64,000 bases of DNA from Oceanospirillum sp048264105 (GTDB lineage: Bacteria > Pseudomonadota > Gammaproteobacteria > Pseudomonadales > Halomonadaceae), in the NCBI GenBank assembly GCA_048264105.1, contig JBLXDJ010000001.1:1-64000 (forward strand), given 5' to 3'. Positions 8,597 through 16,437 of this stretch are shown here, one piece after another. The translations under genes and the position numbers were made by a program. Positions within the stretch are counted from its first letter, which is position 1. Every line of letters begins with the position of its first letter. A model generated the notes under the pieces. That model saw nothing but the letters and a program-made list of their open reading frames with translations. It ran no database searches and had not been told where the DNA came from.

Positions 8597-9700
8597 TTAC
8601 AGGTGTCGCTGTTTGTCTTCGTCCGCAATAGCGTTAAGTACATCCACCACCAGTCCGCTCTGTTCTTCCATCGCTTCCAGATGTCTCAGAGCTGTCGCGC
8701 AATCACCGGCCTGTGCGGCAGCAACCGCAGCCTGACCTTCGCGGTGAACAGCTTCGTGGGGGGCTTCAAGGTGGCCGAAGTTACGCAGGTTTGAAAAGCG
8801 TTCACGACCATCGCCCTGATAATACCATTTTCCTAAACGACACTGGTGGTGATCGGTAAAATCACCGGCTGATTTTCGGTTCAGCCCCAGATATGCCTGA
8901 TAAACCTCGTTTTTATAGACGATGTGATCCAGCTTCACCGTTTCAATAAAGCCCAGAGTGGTTGAGGTATCGATGGTTTTTTTCATGCTGCGGGACAGCT
9001 CAACCACCGAGTTGATCAGGGTTTCGGCTTCCCCTACCGCGTCATTGATCTCGTTGGATTCCTCATCCATCGCCTTGGCACTGGATGCGGTTTTGCGGGT
9101 TTGTTCTTCGATAACCGAGACCAGATTGGTGATCTCAGAGGTCGCATCGCTGGCTCTTTGAGCAAGGTTACGTACTTCGTCGGCTACTACCGCAAAGCCA
9201 CGACCATGCTCTCCGGCACGGGCCGCTTCAATCGCAGCGTTCAGTGCCAGCAGGTTGGTCTGTTCTGAGATGGTATGAATGATGTTAACGAACTCAGAGA
9301 TACGACCGGACGCATCATCAAGTACAGCCACTTCTTTATGGGTGGAACTGGATTGCAGGCTGATTTCCTGAGCCTGTTTGTTGATCACAGACAGCAGATT
9401 CAGGCAGCGATCAAACAGTTCGTTGGAATCCTTAAGTGCCAGGCTTTCTTCCATCAGGGCTTCTGCGGAGTAGGCGACTTTCTCACGTACTTCGTTCAGA
9501 GAGCTGTGGCCGGAACCCCAAAGGGTATGAAATTGCTTGGTCAGTGCCTGCTGGTCAGAATCAGATGCTTGCGTGTCGTTCTGCTGAGCCAGTTGACTGT
9601 TCAGGCTCTGGTTTTCGGCAATCAGGGACTGGTTTTCCTGTTCGAGCTGGCGCAGTCGGTTTTCAAGATCAGAAATTTTGTGTTTGTTACGATTCCACAT
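8597..9700 (-). CDS. Soluble methyl-accepting chemoreceptor with C-terminal zinc-binding CZB domain
   Basis: A 367-residue receptor without transmembrane segments or signal peptide, so cytoplasmic. Residues 9-45 form a short Asn/Gln/Leu coiled coil. Residues about 75-250 are the signalling hairpin, with the conserved tip QTNLLALNAAIEAARAGEHG and GFAVVADEVRNLA. Residues about 255-355 are a CZB domain with the expected ligands His259, Cys287 (HHQCRLGKWYY) and the pair His315/His319 (PHEAVH). CZB domains bind zinc tightly and in other receptors respond to zinc or hypochlorite-type oxidants (family knowledge). It would feed the CheA/CheW/CheV pathway. No che cluster is adjacent. Confidence 0.92.
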   Translation of the reverse strand: MWNRNKHKISDLENRLRQLEQENQSLIAENQSLNSQLAQQNDTQASDSDQQALTKQFHTLWGSGHSSLNEVREKVAYSAEALMEESLALKDSNELFDRCLNLLSVINKQAQEISLQSSSTHKEVAVLDDASGRISEFVNIIHTISEQTNLLALNAAIEAARAGEHGRGFAVVADEVRNLAQRASDATSEITNLVSVIEEQTRKTASSAKAMDEESNEINDAVGEAETLINSVVELSRSMKKTIDTSTTLGFIETVKLDHIVYKNEVYQAYLGLNRKSAGDFTDHHQCRLGKWYYQGDGRERFSNLRNFGHLEAPHEAVHREGQAAVAAAQAGDCATALRHLEAMEEQSGLVVDVLNAIADEDKQRHL

Positions 9701-9863
9701 AGGTACTCCGGCCGCTGAAAGGTCGTGATTTCCGGAAGCTCTTCCATGATCACTGAATTAATTAAACGCTAATATTAACGTAATACCCTCTTAATAAAAG
9801 GGATGTTTTTCAAAGAGAGAAGTTACAAGGCTAAAGTCGTAGATGTCGGGGCGGGTGGATCAT

Positions 9864-9898
9864 GAAAAAGGCACCTCGGCTAAGGGCCGGGTACCTTC
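9864..9898 (-). terminator. terminator after the ABM-domain gene
   Basis: Read on the minus strand, AAGGTACCCGG pairs with CCGAGGTGCCTT (one mismatch, one bulge) around GCCCTTAG, followed by TTTTTCAT. It begins about 30 bases after the stop of the gene at 9929. Confidence 0.75.
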
Positions 9899-9928
9899 AT
9901 ACGTATCAGATTATCTGTGCTGACCGGT

Positions 9929-10213
9929 TCAGAGATGTTCCAGAACGGTGACTTTTTCCGGCTCTGCCAGCATTGCAGCAATGGTGCCTGATATCTCATT
10001 GCGCTCGGTTGAACGGCTCCACTTATCCCAGGCGCTGACATCACGCCATAGCGTGAAAATAAAACGATGATTCGGGTGCTGTGCATCTTTAAGGGATTCG
10101 CCGGAGATAAAACCATCCGCATGCAGCGCCTGCTGTAAAATAGAGCGGGAGAAATTTTCGTAATCTGGTTCCAGTCCGGGGATAATGATGCGCTCAATCA
10201 TTACCTTAATCAT
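9929..10213 (-). CDS. Antibiotic-biosynthesis-monooxygenase (ABM) domain protein (94 aa)
   Basis: A small single-domain protein with the dimeric alpha-beta barrel pattern of ABM proteins such as YgiN-type quinol monooxygenases. It has an N-terminal strand (IERIIIPGLE), a helix (ENFSRSILQQALHADGFISGES), a strand containing HRFIFTLWRDVSAWDKWSRS and a short C-terminal tail (VTVLEHL). Members oxidise quinols or degrade haem, or have no known activity. The substrate is unknown here. The start is supported by AGGAGA nine bases upstream. An overlapping frame at 9880-10197 is longer but lacks any family features. Confidence 0.82.
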   Translation of the reverse strand: MIKVMIERIIIPGLEPDYENFSRSILQQALHADGFISGESLKDAQHPNHRFIFTLWRDVSAWDKWSRSTERNEISGTIAAMLAEPEKVTVLEHL

Positions 10214-10262
10214 AGTGTTCTCCTTAGATCGTACTGTGAATCGTTGTCATTATGTTGCTGTG

Positions 10263-10290
10263 TTGAACCTTGGGGCGGCTCTGGTAAACT
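10263..10290 (+). promoter_or_regulatory. predicted sigma-70 promoter of tusA
   Basis: TTGAAC (10263-10268) and TAAACT (10285-10290) are 16 bases apart, with an extended -10 TGG directly before TAAACT. The predicted start falls about 20 bases before the tusA ATG, leaving room only for the ribosome site. Confidence 0.6.
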
Positions 10291-10318
10291 GCACCGCTTT
10301 ATTTTTCAGGAATCGATC

Positions 10319-10558
10319 ATGTCTGAAATGACCTATAACCATGAATTGGACACCTCTGGCCTGATGTGCCCTGAGCCGGTAATGATGCTGCACGGCAAAG
10401 TAAAAGAGATGGCCGAAGGCGATGTGCTGAAAGTGATCGCAACGGATCCTTCAACCACCCGTGATGTTCCCAAGTTTTGTCAGTTTCTGGGTTTTCCGCT
10501 ACTGGAGCAGAAAGAAGAGGGTGATCTCTTCCTGTACTATATTCAGAAGTCCGCCTAA
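10319..10558 (+). CDS. tusA: Sulfur-carrier protein TusA
   Basis: A 79-residue protein of the TusA (SirA/YhhP) family, which takes a persulfide from IscS and passes it toward tRNA 2-thiouridine synthesis and other sulfur pathways. The family signature DTSGLMCPEPVM (Cys17 as the persulfide carrier) is followed by the conserved ATDPSTTRDVPKFCQFLGF. The ATG at 10319 is chosen over in-frame upstream codons because CAGGAA lies seven bases before it and the length then matches the family. The last five codons and the stop are repeated immediately downstream (10566-10591). Confidence 0.95.
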   Translation: MSEMTYNHELDTSGLMCPEPVMMLHGKVKEMAEGDVLKVIATDPSTTRDVPKFCQFLGFPLLEQKEEGDLFLYYIQKSA

Positions 10559-10591
10559 GCGACATTATTCAGAAGTCTGCCTGAGTGTCAT
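10540..10591 (+). repeat. 26-bp tandem duplication of the tusA 3' end
   Basis: Copy 1 (10540-10565) contains the last codons of tusA (IQKSA, TAA). Copy 2 (10566-10591) follows directly and differs at 4 of 26 positions. Copy 2 could also be read as IQKSA with a synonymous Ser codon and a TGA stop. ATTCA microhomology is present at both outer edges of the second copy. Confidence 0.9.
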
Positions 10592-10654
10592 TCAACGGGT
10601 GTCGGGGTCGCATTTCGTTATACCGCGATCCGACAACCGCGACTCTTCACCCCG

Positions 10655-11374
10655 TTATTCACCGGTTTTCATCTGGCAGCCCAGCATCATCCGCTGCAGC
10701 GCAGCCAGGGCTTCCGGTTCCTCCCGTTTAATCTGATTAGCCACCTTGTACTGAAAGTAGTAACTGGTGCCTTCAAGCTCGCTAAAGGGAAACAGACAGT
10801 CGTCACCGGGCAGTACCGGGGTGTTAACCACCTTATCTTCATCCACCAGCATCGCTTCAACCCGTCCGTCACTGAACAGCGCCCAGCTATAGATCTCCGA
10901 TAACTGGTAGGCCGATTTTTCCGGAAGCAGCGTTAATGCGTGGGCGCCTGTGGTATCGGGGATCTCCTGCATGATGTAGCTGCTTTCTGATGTGAAAAAC
11001 TCATAGGCCTCCAGACTGGCTTTCAGTTCCTGCACCTTATGCTCAGGCGCTTCGCTGAAGACCACTTCTGATTCAGGATCATAGTAGCCCTGCCAGACAC
11101 CACCTTTCGGGTCGTTTGCGTCCTCTGCGGAGATGACACTGGTCAGCCAGGGAATGACGCCGACAATGTGTTCGTCCTGCCGGAGACCCCAGCCGATCAG
11201 GGGCACGGCGAAAAGGCTGCCGGGATCATGGGGGTGAGAGTAGACCATACAGAGGTGGTCAAGTTCGGGCACGATACGTATCAGCTGCTGACTGGCAGGA
11301 TCGTCAATCGGCTTTCTGCTGAAGAGGCTGATCACATTGTCCCGGTTTTTTGATTGAGCGGCGCAGTGAGTCAT
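10655..11374 (-). CDS. Conserved hypothetical protein (239 aa)
   Basis: A soluble, mixed alpha/beta protein with no signal peptide, membrane segment or catalytic motif I can identify. A strong GGAGG ribosome site precedes the ATG. The N-terminus has a short basic stretch (SLFSRKPIDDPASQQ), followed by a long Asp/Glu-rich body with strands such as GSLFAVPLIGWGLRQ. The C-terminus (EPEALAALQRMMLGCQ) is helical. It is monocistronic, convergent with tusA. I do not recognise the family and assign no function. Confidence 0.7.
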   Translation of the reverse strand: MTHCAAQSKNRDNVISLFSRKPIDDPASQQLIRIVPELDHLCMVYSHPHDPGSLFAVPLIGWGLRQDEHIVGVIPWLTSVISAEDANDPKGGVWQGYYDPESEVVFSEAPEHKVQELKASLEAYEFFTSESSYIMQEIPDTTGAHALTLLPEKSAYQLSEIYSWALFSDGRVEAMLVDEDKVVNTPVLPGDDCLFPFSELEGTSYYFQYKVANQIKREEPEALAALQRMMLGCQMKTGE

Positions 11375-11568
11375 GTTGCCTCCTTCTCCGCTGTGGAGCT
11401 GGTGGTCAGAAGCGGCGGCTTTAAATGACCCGGGTAATCACGGGTCGTTAAAAGCTGCCCTTACTTAGAAAAATAGTCGATAACGTATTGTTTGAGAAGT
11501 TGATTTTATTACTAAGGTATTTGCAGCGGCATTAACCACCGCTGATTAACGTCTTTCAGATCAGGCTG

Positions 11569-12636
11569 TTAGCGGTTTGGAAAGAGTCCGCATTGGCGTA
11601 AAAGTCTGTTCCAGACCTCCGTATGGCGGCGGTTAGCATTTTGGAAGCGTTGCCAAAGTCCCTGATCATCTTGCTGCGACAACCAGCGTTGCTGATAGGT
11701 CGCCAGCGTTGTTCCGGACTCTGCCGCGGAGAAGATTCGATTACTGGGCGGCAGTAGCTGGTTTGCCATACGGCTGTGGTGGGCGATCACAGGCTGAATC
11801 GCCTGCAGATAGTATTTTTGCAGCACGTTAAACAGAATTTTGGCCTTAGGCGTGCTGGCACCCTGCAGGCAGACTGGCCTCTGGTCGAGCCGGTTCTCCA
11901 GTATATCGGCCACCTGGTTCAGTCTCAGGGTGCTGACCTGAAGGGACTTCAGCAAGCTGTGCAGAATCGGCTGGCGGTTGAGATTCTGCAGATGGGTTTC
12001 CAGTGTTTCGGTATTCACGCCGACGCCATAAGGGTTCTCTGCGATGGTTGCCAGTGTGCTGAGGGCTTCTGCGACCTGTTTGTACTCAGGACGGGCATCC
12101 GGCAGAAATGCTTGCTGGGACTGGCTCAGCTGGTTTTCCAGCTCTTCACCGGCAAAAAACAACTGGTGCACAACTAACGGCCGGATTTTAATTTTGTGTT
12201 GGTAGGTGGCTTCCAGTCGCTGAACAAAGTCTGCATCTTCATCCAGCCATTGCTGACGTTGCCCGTAACAGGGCTCCAGCTTTTGCCAGAAACGGTATTC
12301 GTAGATAAAACGCTGTGAAGGCTGCAGCACCTTGCCCAGGTTACTGTTGCGCTGGTTGATCAGGGACATCAGGCCGCATCGGCGGAAATCCCAGACCTCA
12401 ACCACTCCCTGATCAAAGGCGGGTATCTCGATTAAACGGGAGCGCCGGTCAGGATAGGCGATCGCTTCCGGCTTTGGCTGATCAGGCGCATCAAGATCCA
12501 GTACGTTGCTTACCCGCTCAAGATAATCCTGATAGCGAAAATCCAGAGAATCCTCCTGCTGGCAGCCGCTGATCAGAAGCGTTAAGGCCAGCAGAGGGAT
12601 GATATGCAGGCGGGAGTGGAAGCTCAGTGATCGCAT
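11569..12636 (-). CDS. DUF3080 lipoprotein
   Basis: A 355-residue predicted lipoprotein: signal peptide with lipobox LISGC (Cys25), then a helical periplasmic domain matching my memory of DUF3080 (QDYLERVSNVLDLD, EVWDFRRCGLMSLINQRNSNLGKV, ENPYGVGVNTETLE). DUF3080 genes are often found next to NorM-type pumps in gammaproteobacteria. Here the MATE gene is 105 bases upstream on the same strand, so the two are probably co-transcribed. The molecular role is unknown. Confidence 0.85.
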   Translation of the reverse strand: MRSLSFHSRLHIIPLLALTLLISGCQQEDSLDFRYQDYLERVSNVLDLDAPDQPKPEAIAYPDRRSRLIEIPAFDQGVVEVWDFRRCGLMSLINQRNSNLGKVLQPSQRFIYEYRFWQKLEPCYGQRQQWLDEDADFVQRLEATYQHKIKIRPLVVHQLFFAGEELENQLSQSQQAFLPDARPEYKQVAEALSTLATIAENPYGVGVNTETLETHLQNLNRQPILHSLLKSLQVSTLRLNQVADILENRLDQRPVCLQGASTPKAKILFNVLQKYYLQAIQPVIAHHSRMANQLLPPSNRIFSAAESGTTLATYQQRWLSQQDDQGLWQRFQNANRRHTEVWNRLLRQCGLFPNR

Positions 12637-12741
12637 CAGAGTGTCTCCCAGAGTTTGGTATCGGTATCTGTATCCAGCCTGTATCTGTTTATTAAGAGCT
12701 ACAGGGCTGTCAGATCAGATTTTTATCACAGCGTTGTTGGT

Positions 12742-14124
12742 CTATACGGTGGCTGCCCGCTGTTGGTTTGTGACAATAAAGCGCCAACCCAAAAGCACAG
12801 CCGCCATGCTCAAACCTGCAATTAAGCCGTACCAGAAACCCGCAACGCCCATGGCAGGCACAATCAGGTCGGTCAGTGACAGCACATAACCCAGTCCCAT
12901 GCCGACAATCCAGTAGGAGAACAGGGTAATCGGCATAATGATCTGAGTATCTTTATAACCCCTTAACGCACCGCTTAAGGCGACCTGCAGGGCATCAGAA
13001 ATCTGGAAAATCGCCGCCAGATGCAGCAGCGTAATAGCCAGAGAGATCACCTCAGCCTGATCGGTATAGAGCTTTGCAATCATACCCGGCAGAAAGTACA
13101 TAATGCCGGCGGTAAAGAAGCAGGCGAAGACGGTGCATCCGGTGCCAACCAGACTCACGCGTTTACCGTAGCCGTAGCCTCCAGCGCCAATACTGTTGCC
13201 CACCCGAACCGTCAGCGCCATAGCCAGACTCAGAGGCACCATAAAGGTGACGGAGGTGACATTCAGCGCGATCTGATGTGCCGCCACCTGAGTCGAACCC
13301 AGGCGGGCGATAAAGAGGGCGATGGTGGTAAACAGACCCACCTCAAAAAAGATCGCCACGCCGATGGGAACACCCACCGCTGACATCTTTCGGATCTCGC
13401 CCCAGCGGGGCAGGGATGGGTGATCCAGCAGACGGGTTTCGTTATAGCGATGGTTCAGGCGGATATAGAGCCAGAGCATGAGAACCCCGCCCCACATGGC
13501 GATAGCGGTTGCAAAACCACAGCCCATGACGCCCAGAGCCGGAATGGGCCCCATGCCATAGATCAGTACCCAGTTCGCTACCAGATTAAACAGCAGCATG
13601 CCGACACTGATGATGAGAACCGGTCGGGTAAAGCCAAGGCCTTCCGTGTAGCTGCGCATGGTCTGATAAAAGCCCAGCGCCGGGAAACCGATCATAATGC
13701 CCAGCATATAGTCACTGACCAGCGGCAGCAGATGCTCAGGGACGACCATAAGGCGAAGAATATCGGCGTGAAACAGCATGATCACAATGCTGAGTACACT
13801 GATGATCAGGCCAAGCCAGAAGCCCTGAAAGGCAAAGGGCCCCACTTCGGATGGTGTGTCAGCTCCCAGCCATTGAGCGATAAAGGGCGTCAGGCCCAGC
13901 AGAACACCGCTCAGAAAGAGAAACAGAGGCATCCAGATACTGGTGCCCAAAGCCACTGCCGCCAGATGGTCGGCACCCAGTCGGCCCACCATAAGGGTAT
14001 CAATCACACCCATACCGGACTGAGCCAGCTGGGCACCCATAATCGGCAGCGCGATCGCCAGCAGATACTTTATTTCTGTAAAGAGAGGGGGAATAGCAAA
14101 AGTCTTTTTGGTTGTGGTCTGCAT
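12742..14124 (-). CDS. MATE-family multidrug efflux pump (NorM-like)
   Basis: An inner-membrane Na+/H+-driven drug antiporter of the MATE family, with twelve hydrophobic segments. Family-typical stretches include PIMGAQLAQSGMGVIDTLMVGRLG near the N-terminus and ARLGSTQVAAHQIALNVTSV in the second half. The start at 14124 gives 460 residues, the usual family length. The frame stays open to 14217 (491 aa), but the extra residues are not membrane-like and the family aligns from the downstream Met. It is followed by the DUF3080 lipoprotein gene. Substrates are unknown; dyes, fluoroquinolones or polyamine-like cations are typical for the family. Confidence 0.9.
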   Translation of the reverse strand: MQTTTKKTFAIPPLFTEIKYLLAIALPIMGAQLAQSGMGVIDTLMVGRLGADHLAAVALGTSIWMPLFLFLSGVLLGLTPFIAQWLGADTPSEVGPFAFQGFWLGLIISVLSIVIMLFHADILRLMVVPEHLLPLVSDYMLGIMIGFPALGFYQTMRSYTEGLGFTRPVLIISVGMLLFNLVANWVLIYGMGPIPALGVMGCGFATAIAMWGGVLMLWLYIRLNHRYNETRLLDHPSLPRWGEIRKMSAVGVPIGVAIFFEVGLFTTIALFIARLGSTQVAAHQIALNVTSVTFMVPLSLAMALTVRVGNSIGAGGYGYGKRVSLVGTGCTVFACFFTAGIMYFLPGMIAKLYTDQAEVISLAITLLHLAAIFQISDALQVALSGALRGYKDTQIIMPITLFSYWIVGMGLGYVLSLTDLIVPAMGVAGFWYGLIAGLSMAAVLLGWRFIVTNQQRAATV

Positions 14125-14334
14125 GTTGGCTCTGAAGATCCTTGGCGGTTGATGGACTGCCGGATGAAAAGAAGACAGAAAAATGCGCTTATGGAGTAAA
14201 TGACTGGAGTGGAACACCCAGGCGGAGGATTTTACTCCCTGAGGTTGCCTTTGTCTTGGCTTACCCCGCGTTGATCAATTTTTGTTATCGGTCAAAAAAT
14301 CGCCAGTCTTTTTCCTGCAACGAAGGCGAGGGCG

Positions 14335-14340
14335 TATAAT
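14335..14340 (+). promoter_or_regulatory. predicted -10 element for epmC
   Basis: A perfect TATAAT lies 114 bases before the epmC start codon. The -35 region at 17-base spacing (TTCCTG) is poor, so the promoter call rests mainly on the -10. Confidence 0.4.
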
Positions 14341-14453
14341 GTCGCGTTTTTCCTTTTACGGCTGTTTGTTCTGCCATGGCTGATCTGCTGCAGATGCCTG
14401 GTGGCCTGTCGTGAAAGGTATCTGTACAGAATGTCGTCATCAATGAGGTTTAT

Positions 14454-14999
14454 GTGAGCGAGCAACATCGTTGTGAAGATCTGATTCATATCTTTAATCA
14501 GCTTTTTCAGGAGTCGGAACAAACCCGTCTGGTAAAAGGTGATGATGAGCCTATCTATCTGCCTGCCTCCATGACAGGCAACGATCATCAGGTGATCTTT
14601 GCCCACGGTTTTTACGCCAGTGCCATGCATGAGATTGCGCACTGGTGTGTTGCCGGTAAAGAGCGCCGTCTGCTGGAGGACTACGGCTACTGGTATGAGC
14701 CGGATGGCCGTACTGAGGAGCAGCAGCGTCTGTTTGAAAAGGTCGAGATCGTGCCTCAGGCGATGGAAAAATGTTTCTGTCTGGCGGCGGGATTTCGTTT
14801 TCGGGTCAGTGTCGATAATCTCAATGGCTCGCCGGGGGATACCCGCAGCTTTGAAGAAAATGTCGACAGGCAGGCCGAAACGTATCTGGCAGAAGGTCTG
14901 CCAGCGCGGGCGCAACGCTTCTTTGATGCTTTGGCCCGCTTTTATGGTACCGGCGTCAGAACGGGCGCTTCACCAGAGCCAGCACTGGCAACGGCCTGA
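14454..14999 (+). CDS. epmC: EF-P lysyl-lysine hydroxylase EpmC (YfcM)
   Basis: A 181-residue EpmC/YfcM-family protein, which in E. coli hydroxylates the beta-lysylated Lys34 of elongation factor P. The metal-site signature HEIAHWCVAG (about 61-70) is intact, followed by the conserved YGYWYEPDGRT and QAMEKCFCLAAGF segments. Translation starts at a GTG (14454) with GAGG seven bases upstream. The ATG at 14452 is in another frame and hits a stop at once. The only EF-P-type protein in this window is the paralogue EfpL (54474), which lacks the target lysine, so the true substrate gene must lie elsewhere. Confidence 0.93.
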   Translation: MSEQHRCEDLIHIFNQLFQESEQTRLVKGDDEPIYLPASMTGNDHQVIFAHGFYASAMHEIAHWCVAGKERRLLEDYGYWYEPDGRTEEQQRLFEKVEIVPQAMEKCFCLAAGFRFRVSVDNLNGSPGDTRSFEENVDRQAETYLAEGLPARAQRFFDALARFYGTGVRTGASPEPALATA

Positions 15000-15097
15000 T
15001 GCGCCGTTAATGGCGCTGTGCTGATTCTTCGTTAACGCTCGGGGAACTTGGGGCAGTAGAGTCTTGATTCTAAAGTCTTTTGACGGATATCAATAAA

Positions 15098-15124
15098 TGA
15101 AAATGATTTGCAATAAGTATTGCA
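15098..15124. promoter_or_regulatory. Fur-box-like overlapping palindromes upstream of iron SBP gene
   Basis: TGAAAATGATTTGCA (15098-15112) is a 7-1-7 inverted repeat matching the Fur consensus layout. It overlaps the perfect palindrome TGCAATAAGTATTGCA (15109-15124). A further Fur-like half, TTATTCTCATTT, lies at 15154-15165. The cluster sits 50-115 bases before the iron-binding-protein start codon. The role in iron repression is inferred. Confidence 0.6.
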
Positions 15125-15213
15125 TTAGGCCGTTTTATTGGGTTAAATACCAATTATTCTCATTTAGATGATTGATTAGATCAGTTAAACATTTTCCGTC
15201 GGGAGACACGTTA

Positions 15214-16257
15214 ATGGCTAAGCAAGGTTTCACTCACAAAGCATTCAAACAAGCGGTTGCAGCTCTGGTTCTGACCACGGGTGCCGCTGCGGCCTTCAAT
15301 GCACAGGCAGCAGATGAGATTAATATCTACTCTGACCGTCAGGCATTTTTGATGAAGCCTATTCTGGATGCTTTTACCGAAGAGACCGGCATTAAAGTTA
15401 ATGTAGTGTTTGCTAAGAAAGGTTTGATTCAGCGTCTGAAAAGCGAAGGCGACAACAGCCCGGCGGATCTGCTGCTGACATCCAACGTCAGCAACCTGAC
15501 CCGCGCGGTTGATGCCGGTGTGACTCAGAAAGTTGATGATGCGGTTATCAACAAAAACGTACCGGCTAAATACCGTGACGCTGATGGCCAGTGGTTTGGT
15601 CTGACGACCCGCGCCCGTGTGGTATACGCCTCTAAAGATCGCGTTAAGCCGGGTGAAATCGAATCTTATGAAGATCTGGCCGATCCTAAATTTGCCGGTC
15701 GTATCTGTACCCGTAAAGGTGACCATACCTATAACGTTGCGCTGATCGCGTCTATGATCGCACATCACGGCGAAGCGGATGCTAAGCAGTGGCTGGAAGG
15801 CGTTAAAGCAAACCTGGCCCGTAAGCCTCAGGGTAATGACCGTGCCCAGGTTAAAGCGGTTAAAGAAGGCGTTTGTGATATCGCAGTAGGTAACAGCTAC
15901 TACTACGGCAAAATGCTGACCAATGATGAGCAGCGTGCCTGGGCCGATGCGGTTAACATCGTTTACCCGAATCAGGGTGACCGTGGTACTCACGTAAACA
16001 TCAGTGGTATGACCATGACCAAGAGCGCTCCTAACCGTGAGGCGGCTCTTAAGCTGATGCGTTTCCTGACCGAAGATGAAGCGCAGAAGATCTACGCTGA
16101 GAAGAACTTTGAATATCCGGTTAAGCCAGGTGTTTCGGCCAGTAAACTGGTGGATAACTGGGGTGACTTCAAAGCAGATGATCTGCCGCTGTCTGATGTC
16201 GACAAGTTCCGCAAACGTGCCGCTATGATGGTTAACGAAGTAGGTTACAACAACTGA
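15214..16257 (+). CDS. Periplasmic Fe(3+)-binding protein of an iron ABC transporter (FutA/FbpA family)
   Basis: A 347-residue substrate-binding protein. The signal peptide ends around AFNAQA-ADEINIYSDR. The mature start, INIYSDRQAFLMKPILDAFTEETGIKVNVVF, and later GNSYYYGKM and NISGMTMTKSAPN are typical of FutA/FbpA ferric-iron binders, where adjacent tyrosines (here the YYYG cluster) ligate iron. The ATG at 15214 is chosen because GGGAGA lies eight bases upstream and a clean signal peptide follows. Fur-like palindromes precede it. The permease gene follows after 180 bases containing a hairpin terminator, a layout that usually keeps the binding protein in excess. Confidence 0.92.
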   Translation: MAKQGFTHKAFKQAVAALVLTTGAAAAFNAQAADEINIYSDRQAFLMKPILDAFTEETGIKVNVVFAKKGLIQRLKSEGDNSPADLLLTSNVSNLTRAVDAGVTQKVDDAVINKNVPAKYRDADGQWFGLTTRARVVYASKDRVKPGEIESYEDLADPKFAGRICTRKGDHTYNVALIASMIAHHGEADAKQWLEGVKANLARKPQGNDRAQVKAVKEGVCDIAVGNSYYYGKMLTNDEQRAWADAVNIVYPNQGDRGTHVNISGMTMTKSAPNREAALKLMRFLTEDEAQKIYAEKNFEYPVKPGVSASKLVDNWGDFKADDLPLSDVDKFRKRAAMMVNEVGYNN

Positions 16258-16369
16258 TCATCCGTTGCGGATATCAGTGACAACTTGGGCGGTGGCGTAT
16301 CACAGAATCACTACCGCCAAAGTTGCTATAACAGACCGGGGTAAGGTGCTGTTATAATTAGAAATTCCG

Positions 16370-16391
16370 GGGCAGCCATGGCTGCCCTTTT
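16370..16391 (+). terminator. intra-operon hairpin between iron SBP and permease
   Basis: GGGCAGC-CATG-GCTGCCC followed by TTTT. It lies 112 bases after the SBP stop and 47 bases before the permease start, so partial termination (attenuation) of the operon is likely. Confidence 0.7.
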
Positions 16392-16437
16392 GTGCGTTCT
16401 GAAAAACGCTTTTTTATGTTTCTGACAGGTAGGTGCG

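Noticed and set aside
9880..10197. 105-residue frame overlapping the ABM-domain gene
   Set aside because: It is rich in Cys/Arg with no family features and overlaps a gene with a good ribosome site and a recognisable domain.
12742..12790. ACCAACA repeat around the MATE gene stop
   Set aside because: The seven-base match has no supporting flanking similarity.
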